From NCBI GenBank assembly GCA_024275435.1, contig JAJRZC010000402.1, positions 1-32,165 on the forward strand: DNA of 32,165 nucleotides. Reading direction: 5' to 3'. Below are positions 6,669 through 16,716 of this stretch, piece by piece. The notes under the pieces are model-generated. The model searched no databases and had not been told where the DNA came from. It was given only the letters and a program-made list of their open reading frames with translations. The position numbers and the translations under genes were made by a program. The first letter of the stretch is position 1. Each line of letters begins with the position of its first letter. The stretch is from Alphaproteobacteria bacterium. Its GTDB lineage: Bacteria; Pseudomonadota; Alphaproteobacteria; Rhizobiales; Hyphomicrobiaceae.

Positions 6669-9638
6669 CTAACCATTCAAGGCTTCTTCAACCAATGCTT
6701 TTTGCTCTGCCAAGTGTTGACTTGCCAGACCTGTGGCAGTGGCGGCGGAGGAAGGGCGACCAGCATAGAATGCTCGAGGGGTTTTTGATTCGATATGATC
6801 TAGTACCCATTCCAGGTTTGGCTCGATGAAGGTCCAGGAACCCATGTTCTTTGGTTCCTCCTGACACCAAACGATGCGAGATGCATTTTCAAAGCGTCCA
6901 AGTTCCGTAATCAAGGTGCGCGCCGGGAAGGGGTAGAGTTGTTCCAGGCGAAGAATATAAACATCCTTGCGTTCCGCTTTCCGGCGGGCTTTCAGCAAAT
7001 CAAAATAGACCTTACCCGAGCAAAGAACCACGCGCGTTATTTCATGATCCAGTTTCAGTGAGAATTCACCAGCCCAATCGGTGTGTTTTTTGATGTCGTC
7101 ATCATCCCATAGTACACGATGGAATGTGGTCCCTGAACTCATCTCAGCCAGAGTCGAGATGACACTCTTATGACGCAGCAACGATTTTGGAGTCATGATG
7201 ATCAACGGCTTGCGGAATTTCCTGTGAAGCTGACGGCGCAGGACATGGAAATAGTTGGCCGGTGTCGTGCAATTGCAGATCTGCCAGTTGTCTTCCGCTG
7301 ACATTTGTAGAAACCTTTCGAGCCTGGCGGAAGAATGCTCTGGCCCCTGGCCTTCGTAGCCGTGAGGGAGCAGACAGACCAGGCCGGACATTCGCAACCA
7401 TTTGCGCTCGCCCGAGGAAAGGAACTGATCGAAAATCACCTGGGCGCCATTGGCGAAGTCTCCGAATTGAGCTTCCCAGAGAACCAGTGCATTGGGTTCT
7501 GAAAGCGAATAGCCGTATTCGAAACCAAGAACGGCTTCTTCCGAGAGCATCGAATTGATCACTTCAAAGCGAGCCTGATCCGGTGAGATATGTTTTAACG
7601 GGGTGTGGCGACGCTCGGTTTCTTGATCGAACAAGACGGAATGACGTTGAGAAAAAGTACCCCGTTCGCTGTCCTGACCCGAGAGGCGAACTGGAAACTG
7701 TTCCTTTACCAGAGTTCCGAATGCGAGATGCTCAGCCATGGCCCAATCGATGCCTGTACCCGTTTCGATCATCTTTCTGCGCTTGTCGAGAAGTCTTTTT
7801 ACGGTTTTGTGAGCGTTGAAATCTGTTGGGATCGAAGTGATGGACCTGCCGATTTGCTTTAGAACCGAAAGTTCAACGCCGGTCTTTCCACGGCGGGCCT
7901 CATCTTCGGCAAATCCAATGGACGACCAGCGACCATCAAGCCAATCAGCCTTGTTGGGTTTGTAAGTGCCGGCGCTGCCAAACTCCGTTTCCAGATGGGC
8001 GCGAAAAGATGTGCGCATTTGAGAGACTTCGTCTTCGGTCAACACCCCTTCTTCGATGAGGGTTCTGGCGTAGAGCTTTTCTACAGTGGGATGCTTCTTG
8101 ATCCGCTTATACATGCGTGGCTGCGTGAACAGCGGTTCATCGGATTCGTTGTGACCGTGCCGGCGATAACAGAACATGTCGATAACAACGGGCTTTTGGA
8201 ATTTCTGGCGGAACTCCGTTGCAATCTTGGCGACGTGGACAACGGCTTCCGGGTTATCGCCGTTAACGTGGAAAATAGGAGCCTCGATCATTCTTGCGAC
8301 ATCGGAACAGTATGGCGAAGAACGTGAAAAGCGGGGGTTCGTGGTAAAGCCGATTTGATTGTTGATGACAAAGTGAATGGAGCCTCCGGTGCGATGACCT
8401 TTCAATCCTGACAGGCCGAAGCATTCCGCAACGACTCCCTGGCCGGCAAAAGCCGCATCCCCGTGCAGAAGAAGCGGCATCACCGGTGTGCGCTCGTTGG
8501 GGCTACAGCCGTGCTGGTCCTGTTTCGCACGCACCTTGCCCAAAACCACGGGATCGACAATTTCGAGATGTGAGGGGTTGGCGGTCAACGAGAGGTGGAC
8601 TTCGTTGCCGTCGAAAGCGCGATTGGATGATGCGCCCAGATGGTATTTGACATCACCGGAGCCTTCCACTTCCTCGGGCTTATAAGAGCCGCCTTGGAAC
8701 TCATTAAAGATGGCGCGGTGAGGCTTGGACATAACATTGGCGAGGACATTGAGGCGGCCGCGGTGGGCCATGCCGATGATAATTTCTTTCACGCCCAGAT
8801 GACCACCACGCTTGATGATCTGTTCCAACGCAGGAATGAGAGATTCGGCACCTTCGATGCCAAAGCGCTTGGTTCCGGTGTATTTCACATCGCAGAATTT
8901 TTCGAAGATCTCTGCTTCAATGAGCTTGTTGAGAATTGCCTTCTTGCCCTCGAGGGTGAATTTAAAGTTCTTTTCCTCACCTTCTATGCGTTCCTGAATC
9001 CACCATTTCTGCTCTGGAACGGTTATGTGCATGAACTCGAAACCGATCTGCTGGCAATATGTACGGCGCAGAACGGTAATGATCTGTCGCATGGTGGCTG
9101 TTTCAAGCCCCAAGAACCTGTCGATGAAAATCGGCCGATCGAGATCCGCTTCGGTGGAGCCATAGGTCTCTGGCAGCAGGTCGCGATGAAGTTTTCGCTG
9201 TTGAAGGCCCAGTGGATCTAAATCGGCTGCCATGTGTCCCATGACACGATAGGCGCGAATCAACATCAACGCGCGAATGGAATCTTGGGTGGCGCGCATG
9301 GAAGCGGCGGGAGAAAACTCCATACCCGAAATGTGCGCACGTTCCGTCAGCCGTTGGTTTATGGTGTGCTCAACTTGATCGTAGTCACCAGTGAGTGCGG
9401 AAATGAGTTCGCTATTTTGTTGGATTTTTGAAAGCGGAACTGCCCAGCTTGCTGATCGTGGTTCAGCGCTTCCGTCCTTACGTTCCTCGTTGAGGCTTTC
9501 AAAGAACTTACGCCATTCATCTGAGACAGAGCCGGGGTTTTCCTCGTATTGCTCCTCCATCTGTTCCACGTATGCGGCATTGGTTCCATCAAGAAACGAT
9601 GTTTCGAGAAAGGAGCGATTGAGCGGCTCGCGGGACAT
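6669..9638 (-). CDS. sucA: 2-oxoglutarate dehydrogenase E1 component
   Basis: 989 residues. This is the thiamine-diphosphate enzyme that decarboxylates 2-oxoglutarate and succinylates the lipoyl group of SucB. It begins with the E1 N-terminal helix region (SFLDGTNAAYVEQMEEQYEE, about 14-33) that binds E2. Catalytic-core motifs follow: MAHRGRLN (290-297), HGDAAFAGQG (392-401) and NNQIGFTT (426-433), then the transketolase-like pyrimidine-binding part and the C-terminal domain. The ATG at 9638 has AAGGA about 11 bases upstream. A 261-base gap separates it from the zinc-ribbon gene upstream, enough for its own promoter, although it shares the orientation of mdh-sucCD. Confidence 0.98.
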   Translation of the reverse strand: MSREPLNRSFLETSFLDGTNAAYVEQMEEQYEENPGSVSDEWRKFFESLNEERKDGSAEPRSASWAVPLSKIQQNSELISALTGDYDQVEHTINQRLTERAHISGMEFSPAASMRATQDSIRALMLIRAYRVMGHMAADLDPLGLQQRKLHRDLLPETYGSTEADLDRPIFIDRFLGLETATMRQIITVLRRTYCQQIGFEFMHITVPEQKWWIQERIEGEEKNFKFTLEGKKAILNKLIEAEIFEKFCDVKYTGTKRFGIEGAESLIPALEQIIKRGGHLGVKEIIIGMAHRGRLNVLANVMSKPHRAIFNEFQGGSYKPEEVEGSGDVKYHLGASSNRAFDGNEVHLSLTANPSHLEIVDPVVLGKVRAKQDQHGCSPNERTPVMPLLLHGDAAFAGQGVVAECFGLSGLKGHRTGGSIHFVINNQIGFTTNPRFSRSSPYCSDVARMIEAPIFHVNGDNPEAVVHVAKIATEFRQKFQKPVVIDMFCYRRHGHNESDEPLFTQPRMYKRIKKHPTVEKLYARTLIEEGVLTEDEVSQMRTSFRAHLETEFGSAGTYKPNKADWLDGRWSSIGFAEDEARRGKTGVELSVLKQIGRSITSIPTDFNAHKTVKRLLDKRRKMIETGTGIDWAMAEHLAFGTLVKEQFPVRLSGQDSERGTFSQRHSVLFDQETERRHTPLKHISPDQARFEVINSMLSEEAVLGFEYGYSLSEPNALVLWEAQFGDFANGAQVIFDQFLSSGERKWLRMSGLVCLLPHGYEGQGPEHSSARLERFLQMSAEDNWQICNCTTPANYFHVLRRQLHRKFRKPLIIMTPKSLLRHKSVISTLAEMSSGTTFHRVLWDDDDIKKHTDWAGEFSLKLDHEITRVVLCSGKVYFDLLKARRKAERKDVYILRLEQLYPFPARTLITELGRFENASRIVWCQEEPKNMGSWTFIEPNLEWVLDHIESKTPRAFYAGRPSSAATATGLASQHLAEQKALVEEALNG

Positions 9639-9775
9639 AGCGGTTTGTGTCCTTGCAATATATTTCTTATGGTCAGTAGTTAAAACGGGGCAGCGTTACT
9701 TCTTACTTTATTTTAGCACATGCTCGAACATTCGACCTGCACTTACTATTTCCTAGTGCCGGGAGCGGTGAAATA

Positions 9776-9795
9776 GAAGCTGCTGAAAGAGCTTC
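9776..9795 (-). other. Short inverted repeat upstream of sucA
   Basis: GAAGCT (9776-9781) and AGCTTC (9790-9795) form a 6-bp stem with an 8-base loop, about 140 bases before the sucA start. There is no T-run, so it is unlikely to be a terminator. It may be a leader hairpin or operator, or may be chance. Confidence 0.25.
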
Positions 9796-9899
9796 CAGCA
9801 CGCAGACTCTCATATTGATATTTTTGGCGGTGGTGTAGGTTGCAAGTTTGCAGTTTGATTTTTACTGGACCTTAGAACTGAGACATAATCTTGTCTGCA

Positions 9900-10331
9900 C
9901 TACCAAGGTTTAATCTTGCGCACGAAAGTAAGCAGCTGGTTTTTTTGTGAGCCTCTCGGTCTGGAAGAATTGAAAGACGATTTAGTGCCAAAATCCTGGC
10001 TATGGCCGGCCACCATACGCATCTGTTGGGCAAGTTCGCGGCAACGATCGGGGTATTCCTCGCTGTGGTTAGCGTTCTGCATATCAGTGGCGATGACATC
10101 TGCGACCTGCGCTGCGTCGAGAAGAGCCAAGCGAAGATGGGCGAGCTCGCTATCAACTGGCCCGGACTGCTGGTGGTCAAGCTTGTCTTGAGAATTATCA
10201 TATGCTGCACAGCGTGCTTCGCGGATGTCCTCATCGCAGTACCCCTGGAAGCCGCAATCGAAGTATTGGCTATCAAACGTCTCGTAATAGTTGGTCTCAC
10301 CACATTCAGGGCATTTCTTCCAATACGCCAT
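9900..10331 (-). CDS. Small zinc-ribbon protein of unknown function
   Basis: The open frame extends up to 10430, but a GGGGGAGGA tract lies 6 bases before the ATG at 10331 (MAYWKKCPEC), which gives an ideal start and a 143-residue protein. An in-frame ATG at 10337 abuts that tract and is less likely. Cysteines C7 and C10 (CPEC) with C26 and C32 (FDCGFQGYC) look like a zinc ribbon or treble-clef-like site. The middle (about 50-110) is acidic and helical with many Ala, Leu, Gln and Asp; the tail is basic (PRGSQKNQ). I do not recognise a family. It lies between sucD and sucA on the same strand, 127 bases after sucD, so it may be co-expressed with the TCA genes. Confidence 0.65.
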   Translation of the reverse strand: MAYWKKCPECGETNYYETFDSQYFDCGFQGYCDEDIREARCAAYDNSQDKLDHQQSGPVDSELAHLRLALLDAAQVADVIATDMQNANHSEEYPDRCRELAQQMRMVAGHSQDFGTKSSFNSSRPRGSQKNQLLTFVRKIKPW

Positions 10332-10458
10332 TGCCATTCCTCCCCCGCCAACTTTCGTGACTGTCGAGACACAAAAATATAGTATGGCGAAGGGGGATGC
10401 GCCAGAAGGGGGCTGGGCTTTATTTTTCATTTTCTGCAGGGGAAAAAATTATCCCTTT

Positions 10459-11361
10459 TTACCCCTTCAATAGTTCCACCAAGGTTTTGCCGAGCTTGGC
10501 TGGTGAAGGTGAGACGCGCACGCCTGCGGCCTCGAGAGCGGCGATCTTGTCTTCGGCTCCACCTTTCCCTCCGGAAATAACAGCTCCGGCGTGGCCCATG
10601 GTGCGCCCTGGGGGTGCCGTGCGACCGGCGATGAAACCGACAACTGGCTTTTTGCGGCCCTTCTTAGCTTCATCGGTCAGGAACTGAGCGGCATCTTCTT
10701 CGGCCGATCCACCGATTTCGCCGATCATGACGATTGATTTTGTCTCATCATCGGCCAGGAACAGTTCCAGCATATCAATAAACTCGGTGCCCTTCACCGG
10801 ATCGCCACCGATGCCGACGGCCGTTGTCTGACCCAGCCCTTCGTTTGTGGTTTGAAAAACGGCTTCGTAGGTGAGGGTGCCGGAGCGCGAGAGGATTCCA
10901 ACGGAGCCCTTTTTGAAGATGTTACCCGGCATGATGCCGATTTTGCATTCGTCGGGTGTCAAAACGCCTGGGCAATTGGGTCCGATAAGACGAGACTTGG
11001 ATTTGTCGAGGCGGGCTTTGACGTGGACCATATCCATAACCGGGATGCCTTCGGTAATGGCGACGATGAGGGGAATCTCAGCCTCAATGGCTTCGATGAT
11101 GGCGGCGCCGGCTCCTGCGGGAGGAACGTACACGACGGTTGCGTCCGCGCCAGTTGCTTCTTTGCCTTCGGCCACGGACGCAAATATCGGGAGCTTGTGA
11201 CCACTGTCGTCTTGCCAGGTTGTGCCACCTTTTTTGGGGTGAATACCGCCAACCATCTTTGTGCCGTGGTAGTCGAGAGCCTGGGTTGTGTGAAATGTAC
11301 CGGTTTTACCGGTGAGTCCTTGAACGAGGATCTTGGTGTTTGCGTTAATTAGAATTGACAT
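10459..11361 (-). CDS. sucD: Succinyl-CoA synthetase subunit alpha
   Basis: 300 residues. Alpha subunit of the enzyme that converts succinyl-CoA, phosphate and nucleoside diphosphate to succinate, CoA and NTP. It has the N-terminal CoA-binding Rossmann domain ([17 protein letters not shown] at about 9-25), the SRSGTLTYE stretch in the middle, [10 protein letters not shown], and the active-site loop [13 protein letters not shown] with the phosphorylated histidine at about 257. Its ATG lies 3 bases after the sucC stop, so translation is probably coupled and subunits are made in equal amounts. Confidence 0.98.
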   Translation of the reverse strand: MSILINANTKILVQGLTGKTGTFHTTQALDYHGTKMVGGIHPKKGGTTWQDDSGHKLPIFASVAEGKEATGADATVVYVPPAGAGAAIIEAIEAEIPLIVAITEGIPVMDMVHVKARLDKSKSRLIGPNCPGVLTPDECKIGIMPGNIFKKGSVGILSRSGTLTYEAVFQTTNEGLGQTTAVGIGGDPVKGTEFIDMLELFLADDETKSIVMIGEIGGSAEEDAAQFLTDEAKKGRKKPVVGFIAGRTAPPGRTMGHAGAVISGGKGGAEDKIAALEAAGVRVSPSPAKLGKTLVELLKG

Positions 11362-11364
11362 GAT

Positions 11365-12561
11365 TTAGGCCCCCTTTACCGCAGCGGTGATTTTCGCGGC
11401 GGCATCATCCAGGTCGTCTGCTGCGATGACGTTCAGGCCGGACTCGTTGATGATTTTTTTGCCGAGATCGACGTTGGTGCCCTCAAGTCTCACGACAAGA
11501 GGTACCTTGAGACCAACCTCCTTGACGGCAGCGACGACGCCATGGGCAATGACGTCACAAAGCATGATACCGCCGAAGATGTTGACAAGAATGCCTTCGA
11601 CATTTGGATCAGAGGTGATGATCTTAAATGCGCTTGTCACCTTTTCCTTGGTTGCGCCGCCGCCGACATCGAGGAAATTTGCAGGTTCTGCGCCATATAG
11701 TTTGATGATATCCATGGTTGACATGGCAAGACCGGCACCGTTCACCATGCAGCCGATATTGCCATCCAAGGCAACATAGGAAAGGTCATGCTTGGAGGCC
11801 TCGATTTCTTTTTCGTCCTCTTCCGTCTCATCGCGAAGTTCCAATATATCAGGATGACGAAAAAGCGCGTTGTCGTCGAAGGAAACTTTTGCATCCAAGA
11901 CCCGCAGGTGGCCGTCTGCCATGACGATCAGCGGGTTGATTTCCATCAGGCTCATATCTTTTTCGGTAAAAGCCTTATAGAGAATCGGAAAAAGAGACAT
12001 GGCGTCATCTCTAGCGTCGCCTTCGAGTTTAAGCGCCTCGCATAGCTTTTGGGAATCGTTATCGGTCACACCAGTTTCAGGGTCTATGGCAACGGTTATG
12101 ATCTTGTCTGGAGTTTCTTCTGCGACGGCTTCGATATCCATTCCGCCTTCGGTGGAGACAACAAAAGCAGGTCGCCCCACTGTCCGGTCAATGAGAATGG
12201 AGAGATAAAGTTCGCGCTCTATATTCGCTCCGTCTTCTATATAGAGGCGGTTGACCTGCTTTCCTGCGGGGCCGGTCTGTTTTGTTACCAGCGTATTTCC
12301 GAGCATCTCATTGACGTGGCTTAGTGCTTCGTCTTTGGATTTTGCAAGGCGAACACCACCGAGTGCTGCTGGGCCAAGCTCTTTGAACTTGCCTTTTCCG
12401 CGCCCGCCTGCATGGATCTGGCTTTTCACGACATAAACAGGACCTGGAAGCTTGTCGATGGCGGCTGGAGCTTGGGAGGCGGACGTTATAACGACGCCTT
12501 CTGCGACTGGAGCACCATATCCTTTCAGGACTTGTTTGGCCTGATATTCGTGAATGTTCAT
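11365..12561 (-). CDS. sucC: Succinyl-CoA synthetase subunit beta
   Basis: 398 residues. This subunit carries the ATP-grasp nucleotide-binding domain (N-terminal [15 protein letters not shown], glycine-rich [14 protein letters not shown] at about 46-59, and metal/nucleotide residues in LMEINPLIV) and a C-terminal flavodoxin-like domain ([17 protein letters not shown] at about 326-342, [11 protein letters not shown]-type stretch before it) that contacts SucD. It is the first gene of the sucCD pair. The 306 bases between it and mdh include a 14-bp motif also found before sdhC, so it may start its own transcript instead of only being read through from mdh. Confidence 0.98.
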   Translation of the reverse strand: MNIHEYQAKQVLKGYGAPVAEGVVITSASQAPAAIDKLPGPVYVVKSQIHAGGRGKGKFKELGPAALGGVRLAKSKDEALSHVNEMLGNTLVTKQTGPAGKQVNRLYIEDGANIERELYLSILIDRTVGRPAFVVSTEGGMDIEAVAEETPDKIITVAIDPETGVTDNDSQKLCEALKLEGDARDDAMSLFPILYKAFTEKDMSLMEINPLIVMADGHLRVLDAKVSFDDNALFRHPDILELRDETEEDEKEIEASKHDLSYVALDGNIGCMVNGAGLAMSTMDIIKLYGAEPANFLDVGGGATKEKVTSAFKIITSDPNVEGILVNIFGGIMLCDVIAHGVVAAVKEVGLKVPLVVRLEGTNVDLGKKIINESGLNVIAADDLDDAAAKITAAVKGA

Positions 12562-12690
12562 ACTTCAAAGTTCCAATGTTTGAGCCGCTATCTTATTTCA
12601 GCGAAGGATCTTAGCTGCTTTCGGCTCGTGTTCGTGGATCCTAGTGTTTTAATTCTGGCAATTGGTATCCGAAAAGTTCTCGCTAAGAAA

Positions 12691-12704
12691 ACTAGTCAAT
12701 GGTC
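12691..12704 (-). promoter_or_regulatory. 14-bp motif upstream of sucC, identical to one upstream of sdhC
   Basis: On the coding strand it reads GACCATTGACTAGT, about 130 bases before the sucC ATG. The same 14 bases lie 34 bases before sdhC (21923-21936). The match continues on the far side as 3 more identities after 2 mismatches. It contains TTGACT, which resembles a -35 box, but no good -10 follows at 16-18 bases. An operator for a regulator of TCA genes is the alternative. Function is inferred from the match only. Confidence 0.45.
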
Positions 12705-12766
12705 CGATAGGGATTGCCAACGTGGTTTAAACGTTAACGAGTTGCAGTGGTATCTCATCAAGAGTT

Positions 12767-12795
12767 GACCCTGGAGTTCTTATGACCCCAGGGTC
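12767..12795. other. GC-rich hairpin downstream of mdh
   Basis: GACCCTGG (12767-12774) pairs perfectly with CCAGGGTC (12788-12795) across a 13-base loop. It lies between the mdh stop and sucC. In the direction of mdh transcription no T-run follows, so it is not a standard intrinsic terminator. It could protect an mdh 3' end or weaken read-through into sucCD. Confidence 0.5.
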
Positions 12796-12867
12796 TGGTG
12801 TTTATTATTTCGTATTGCAAGATTAGATATTGATGCCCAGCGCGGTGAAAGGTGTTCTTACAGTGCA

Positions 12868-13935
<1,068 letters not shown>

Positions 13936-13943
13936 TCATTGAG

Positions 13944-13963
13944 AAAAAAAGCCTCCTTTTTGG
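13944..13963 (-). terminator. Weak terminator-like hairpin between zapE and mdh
   Basis: On the minus strand AAAAAG and CTTTTT flank a GAGG loop and run into a T tract. The stem is short and AT-rich, so termination may be partial. It lies about 120 bases after the zapE stop and before mdh, and would separate the two transcripts. Confidence 0.35.
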
Positions 13964-14083
13964 GTTAGCCCGGATCGGAAATGGGTTCAACCCAGGTGGG
14001 GCTCCATTTGTGCGACTCCTTTGTGTTCTTTAGACATGGGATATTTACCGCATAATTGACGAAGACACGGATGGGACAAATTT

Positions 14084-15223
14084 TCATATGCGGCTGCTGA
14101 GATAGGCTTCTGATCTCATTTCGGTCAATCGGGAGGCTGTGCGTTCAAACAGATCGGAGCCATCACCGCTCATGTAGAGGTTCTCCGGAGGGGCCTGGGC
14201 TGAAGCAATCAAACAAACACGGGTATCGTAAAGGGTGTCAATGAGATTGATAAAGCGACGTGCATCGTTTCTGTTTTCTGGCGAGAGCTTCGGGATGTCG
14301 TCGATGAGTATTGTGTGAAACTCATGGGCAATGCGTAGAAAGTCCAATGATCCGAGCGGTTTTTCGCACAAATCTGCAAATTTAAAGCGTGCCACGCCCA
14401 TGGAAGCTAAAGGCACATCTATGAAACGACCTTTGAGTTCGAGTTTCATGGGACTGGCGGGATGGTCACCCGTGAGGCGATGCCAATGGGCGTCCATTTG
14501 CTCGCGAGCCATTTGATCAACGGGCGAGAAATACAATTGGCGCCCAGAAAGCTTATCCAATCTGAAGTCTTTTGAGGCTTTGACCTCGTGAACGGCCATG
14601 TTCTCTTGAATCATCTGGATGAACGGAAGGAAGAGAGGGCGATTCAGGCCATTTTTATAAAGTTCCTCGGGATGGGCGTTCGAGGTGGCAACGACGACAA
14701 CGCCGTTTTTATAGAGACCCTCAAACAACCGACTTAAAATCATTGCATCTGCGATATCCGTAACGTGAAGTTCATCGAAGCAGAGAAGCTTGGTGTTTTT
14801 AGCCATGGTAGCGGCGATGGAGGGTATTGGGTCGCCATCAACCTTCTTTCGCGCTCTGGCTATCTTTTCGTGTATTTCCGCCATGAATTCGTGAAAATGC
14901 CAGCGACGTTTTTGAATCACGGGTACTTTTTCAAAAAACATATCCATCAGCATGGTTTTGCCACGACCGACGCTGCCGTAGAGATAAAGACCAGGAGTTG
15001 TGTGCTTTTCCTGGTCTTTGGAGTTCCATAGCCATTGAAATGGTGCGCTTGAGGGGCTTTCGTCATGTGTGGTCAGGCTGATAGCTAGCTGATCAAGCGC
15101 TAAAACGGCTTTATACTGTTCTTCGTCACGATCAATTTCACTTTTTTGCAGCCGATCCAGATATTCGGCCAGAACTGGTCCCGATTGTGTCTCGGGCCGT
15201 TGATTGCTCGCCATCTCGCTCAT
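14084..15223 (-). CDS. zapE: Cell division protein ZapE (AFG1-like ATPase)
   Basis: 379 residues from the ATG at 15223 (a GTG at 15349 would add 42 residues that look unlike the family; ATG 15214 is also possible and no strong ribosome site decides). AFG1/ZapE P-loop ATPase (PF03969), which in E. coli binds FtsZ and acts late in division. Walker A GSVGRGKT at 83-90, Walker B LLCFDE at 146-151 followed by LHVTDIADAMIL, then an arginine/sensor region with FEGLYKNGVVVVATSNAHPEELY, and a C-terminal LIDTLYDTRVCLIASA stretch. The length fits bacterial ZapE (about 370-390). Placement directly upstream of mdh is common in alphaproteobacteria. Confidence 0.93.
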   Translation of the reverse strand: MSEMASNQRPETQSGPVLAEYLDRLQKSEIDRDEEQYKAVLALDQLAISLTTHDESPSSAPFQWLWNSKDQEKHTTPGLYLYGSVGRGKTMLMDMFFEKVPVIQKRRWHFHEFMAEIHEKIARARKKVDGDPIPSIAATMAKNTKLLCFDELHVTDIADAMILSRLFEGLYKNGVVVVATSNAHPEELYKNGLNRPLFLPFIQMIQENMAVHEVKASKDFRLDKLSGRQLYFSPVDQMAREQMDAHWHRLTGDHPASPMKLELKGRFIDVPLASMGVARFKFADLCEKPLGSLDFLRIAHEFHTILIDDIPKLSPENRNDARRFINLIDTLYDTRVCLIASAQAPPENLYMSGDGSDLFERTASRLTEMRSEAYLSSRI

Positions 15224-15661
15224 AGGTGGAAAATGAATCCTGTTTGCCGGTTCGTCCAGACTGATTCGTCTGGGCCCTTGCGACTGGGTTGTTGATATAT
15301 GCGACCCATACCACGGCGAATGTTTCGACCGAAGAGCGCTATAGCGCACAGCGCTGGCGAGACATCATGGGACCGGGATACACGAATACGCCAGAACTCC
15401 ATGGATTTATGATCATTGGCGGGAACAAGTTGCAAGATATCGTGTGCCACATTGCCCTGACTACGGGCCTTTGAATAGGCTTATTGTGCGGTGCAATATT
15501 TCCTAGTTTTGCGGGTGCTTACGCGGGTCGAGGGTGAACCGTGTTGGCACGTATTTCACAACCTAACTAATTTTGCGACGAACACTTTAATGAGCACGAT
15601 TGAAGAGGCCGAACTGCAAATGCAGCTCGTGTTTCACCACTCGGGCATGGAGGCATCTGAA
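15224..15661. other. Divergent intergenic region zapE / GNAT gene
   Basis: 438 bases between two divergent starts. Open frames run in from both sides (upstream extensions of zapE and of the acetyltransferase), but they lack ribosome sites and do not resemble the families, so I treat them as non-coding. No hairpin or clear promoter boxes stand out. Both promoters presumably lie here. Confidence 0.4.
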
Positions 15662-16240
15662 ATGACTCACAATAGGCACATGAAGGGAACCATTCGAAAA
15701 CTATGGCCCTCGGACAAGGATCTATATCGGGACCATCTTTTACGGTTAGACGCTGATAGCCGCCGGCTGAGGTTCATGTGCGAGGTCTCAGACGACTATA
15801 TTAAAGACTATGCAGACCGAATGAATGATTTTGGAAACATTATATTTGGCTATTTGGAGAATGGCGAACTGCGCGCGGCGGCTGAAATTAAAAAACTTGC
15901 GGATATTTGGGGAAGAGAAGCGGAAGCGGCGTTTTCGGTTGAGACTGCATATCAAAATCGTGGATTAGGCACGGATTTGATGGGGCGGGTGATACGCACT
16001 GCGCGCAATCGCGGGATTCGCCTGCTATTTATGAGTTGCTTGGCTGAAAATGCCAAAATGCAGGCTATTGCACGCAACTATCGGGCGGAATTGAAGTATG
16101 AGTATGGGGAGGTGGTTGGAGAGATCATCCCGCAAAACGCGGATTACTTCTCATATATAGCTGAAGCAATGGAAGACCGAGCCGGATATATGCTGGCTGT
16201 TCTTGATTTACAGGCACGCGTCATGTCCAAAGCAGCTTGA
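15662..16240 (+). CDS. GNAT-family N-acetyltransferase
   Basis: 192 residues from the ATG at 15662, chosen because GGAGG (15649-15653) lies 8 bases upstream; the frame itself is open from 15491. The GNAT fold (PF00583) is indicated by the beta4-alpha3 motif A, AYQNRGLGTDLMGRVI (about 96-111), which carries the Q/RxxGxG acetyl-CoA pyrophosphate loop, followed by RLLFMSCLAENAKMQAIARNY, the usual beta5-alpha4 segment. The N-terminal part (IRKLWPSDKDLYRDHLLRLDADSRRLRFM) resembles GNAT proteins that acetylate small molecules or proteins; the substrate is unknown. Single-gene unit ending in a strong terminator. Confidence 0.88.
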   Translation: MTHNRHMKGTIRKLWPSDKDLYRDHLLRLDADSRRLRFMCEVSDDYIKDYADRMNDFGNIIFGYLENGELRAAAEIKKLADIWGREAEAAFSVETAYQNRGLGTDLMGRVIRTARNRGIRLLFMSCLAENAKMQAIARNYRAELKYEYGEVVGEIIPQNADYFSYIAEAMEDRAGYMLAVLDLQARVMSKAA

Positions 16241-16286
16241 TGCCTTTGTTTTAAGGGCTTGAAGCCCCTAAATACAGTTTCTACGG

Positions 16287-16322
16287 AAAAGCCGGAGCTA
16301 TTTTTAGCTCCGGCTTTTTTTT
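16287..16322 (+). terminator. Intrinsic terminator of the GNAT gene
   Basis: A perfect 13-bp stem (16288-16300 with 16305-16317, core GCCGGAGCTA / TAGCTCCGGC) with a TTTT loop runs straight into a T tract. It lies 47 bases after the stop codon. The A-run on the left means it could also work for transcripts from the other side. Confidence 0.92.
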
Positions 16323-16716
16323 GAATCGAATAATTGGAAGACGCAACTCTACGGATTGCCAATGAGTAAGTTTTAGAAACTCATATATACGGCTTTGCAT
16401 TTTTTTAATTCCATTGGCGCAAATTGAATAACATTCTACAAAAGAGAACTCATTGTGGATCGATTTTAGCAAAAAATAGAACTCATGTTCTTTTTGTTAC
16501 GCGCTGAACGTGATTCAATTTATTGATTTTCATTCGTAGAGCCTTCGAAAACAACGTTTTTTGAGGACTTCGTGCAACACTATTTATGGAATTAGAAAAA
16601 ATACACCCGACAATTCAATTTAGTTGTCAACAAAATGAACGAACTTGCACATGATTTTTTTGTTCGAAATTTGATTCGGACTTTTTTGAGAGAGAGAAAG
16701 AAAGAGAGACATTAAA
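16323..16716. other. AT-rich leader region of the H1-like gene
   Basis: 394 bases, clearly richer in A and T than the surroundings, with no supported gene. The motif AGAACTCAT occurs at 16445-16453 and 16478-16486, and a variant with one extra A lies near 16375. Just before the start there is a 22-base pure purine tract (16688-16709, AG-rich) that may serve as the ribosome site. The promoter probably lies here; I could not assign boxes with confidence. Confidence 0.45.

Larger units (their letters stand above)
12562..12867. other. mdh-sucC intergenic region
   Basis: 306 bases without a gene. It holds the shared 14-bp motif at 12691-12704 and a GC-rich hairpin at 12767-12795, both described as separate entries. 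The length suggests that sucC has its own promoter, but I could not fix -35 and -10 boxes with good spacing. Confidence 0.5.

Noticed and set aside
8640-9221. 193-codon plus-strand open frame antisense to sucA
   Set aside because: Same reason: sucA is full length with all motifs in the other strand.
9872-10372. Minus-strand open frame of 166 codons overlapping the zinc-ribbon gene
   Set aside because: It overlaps in another frame, is Ser/Arg/Thr-rich without family features, and lacks the strong ribosome site and the paired cysteines of the chosen frame.
15491-15661. N-terminal extension of the GNAT protein
   Set aside because: No ribosome site for its starts, whereas GGAGG lies at the right distance before 15662.
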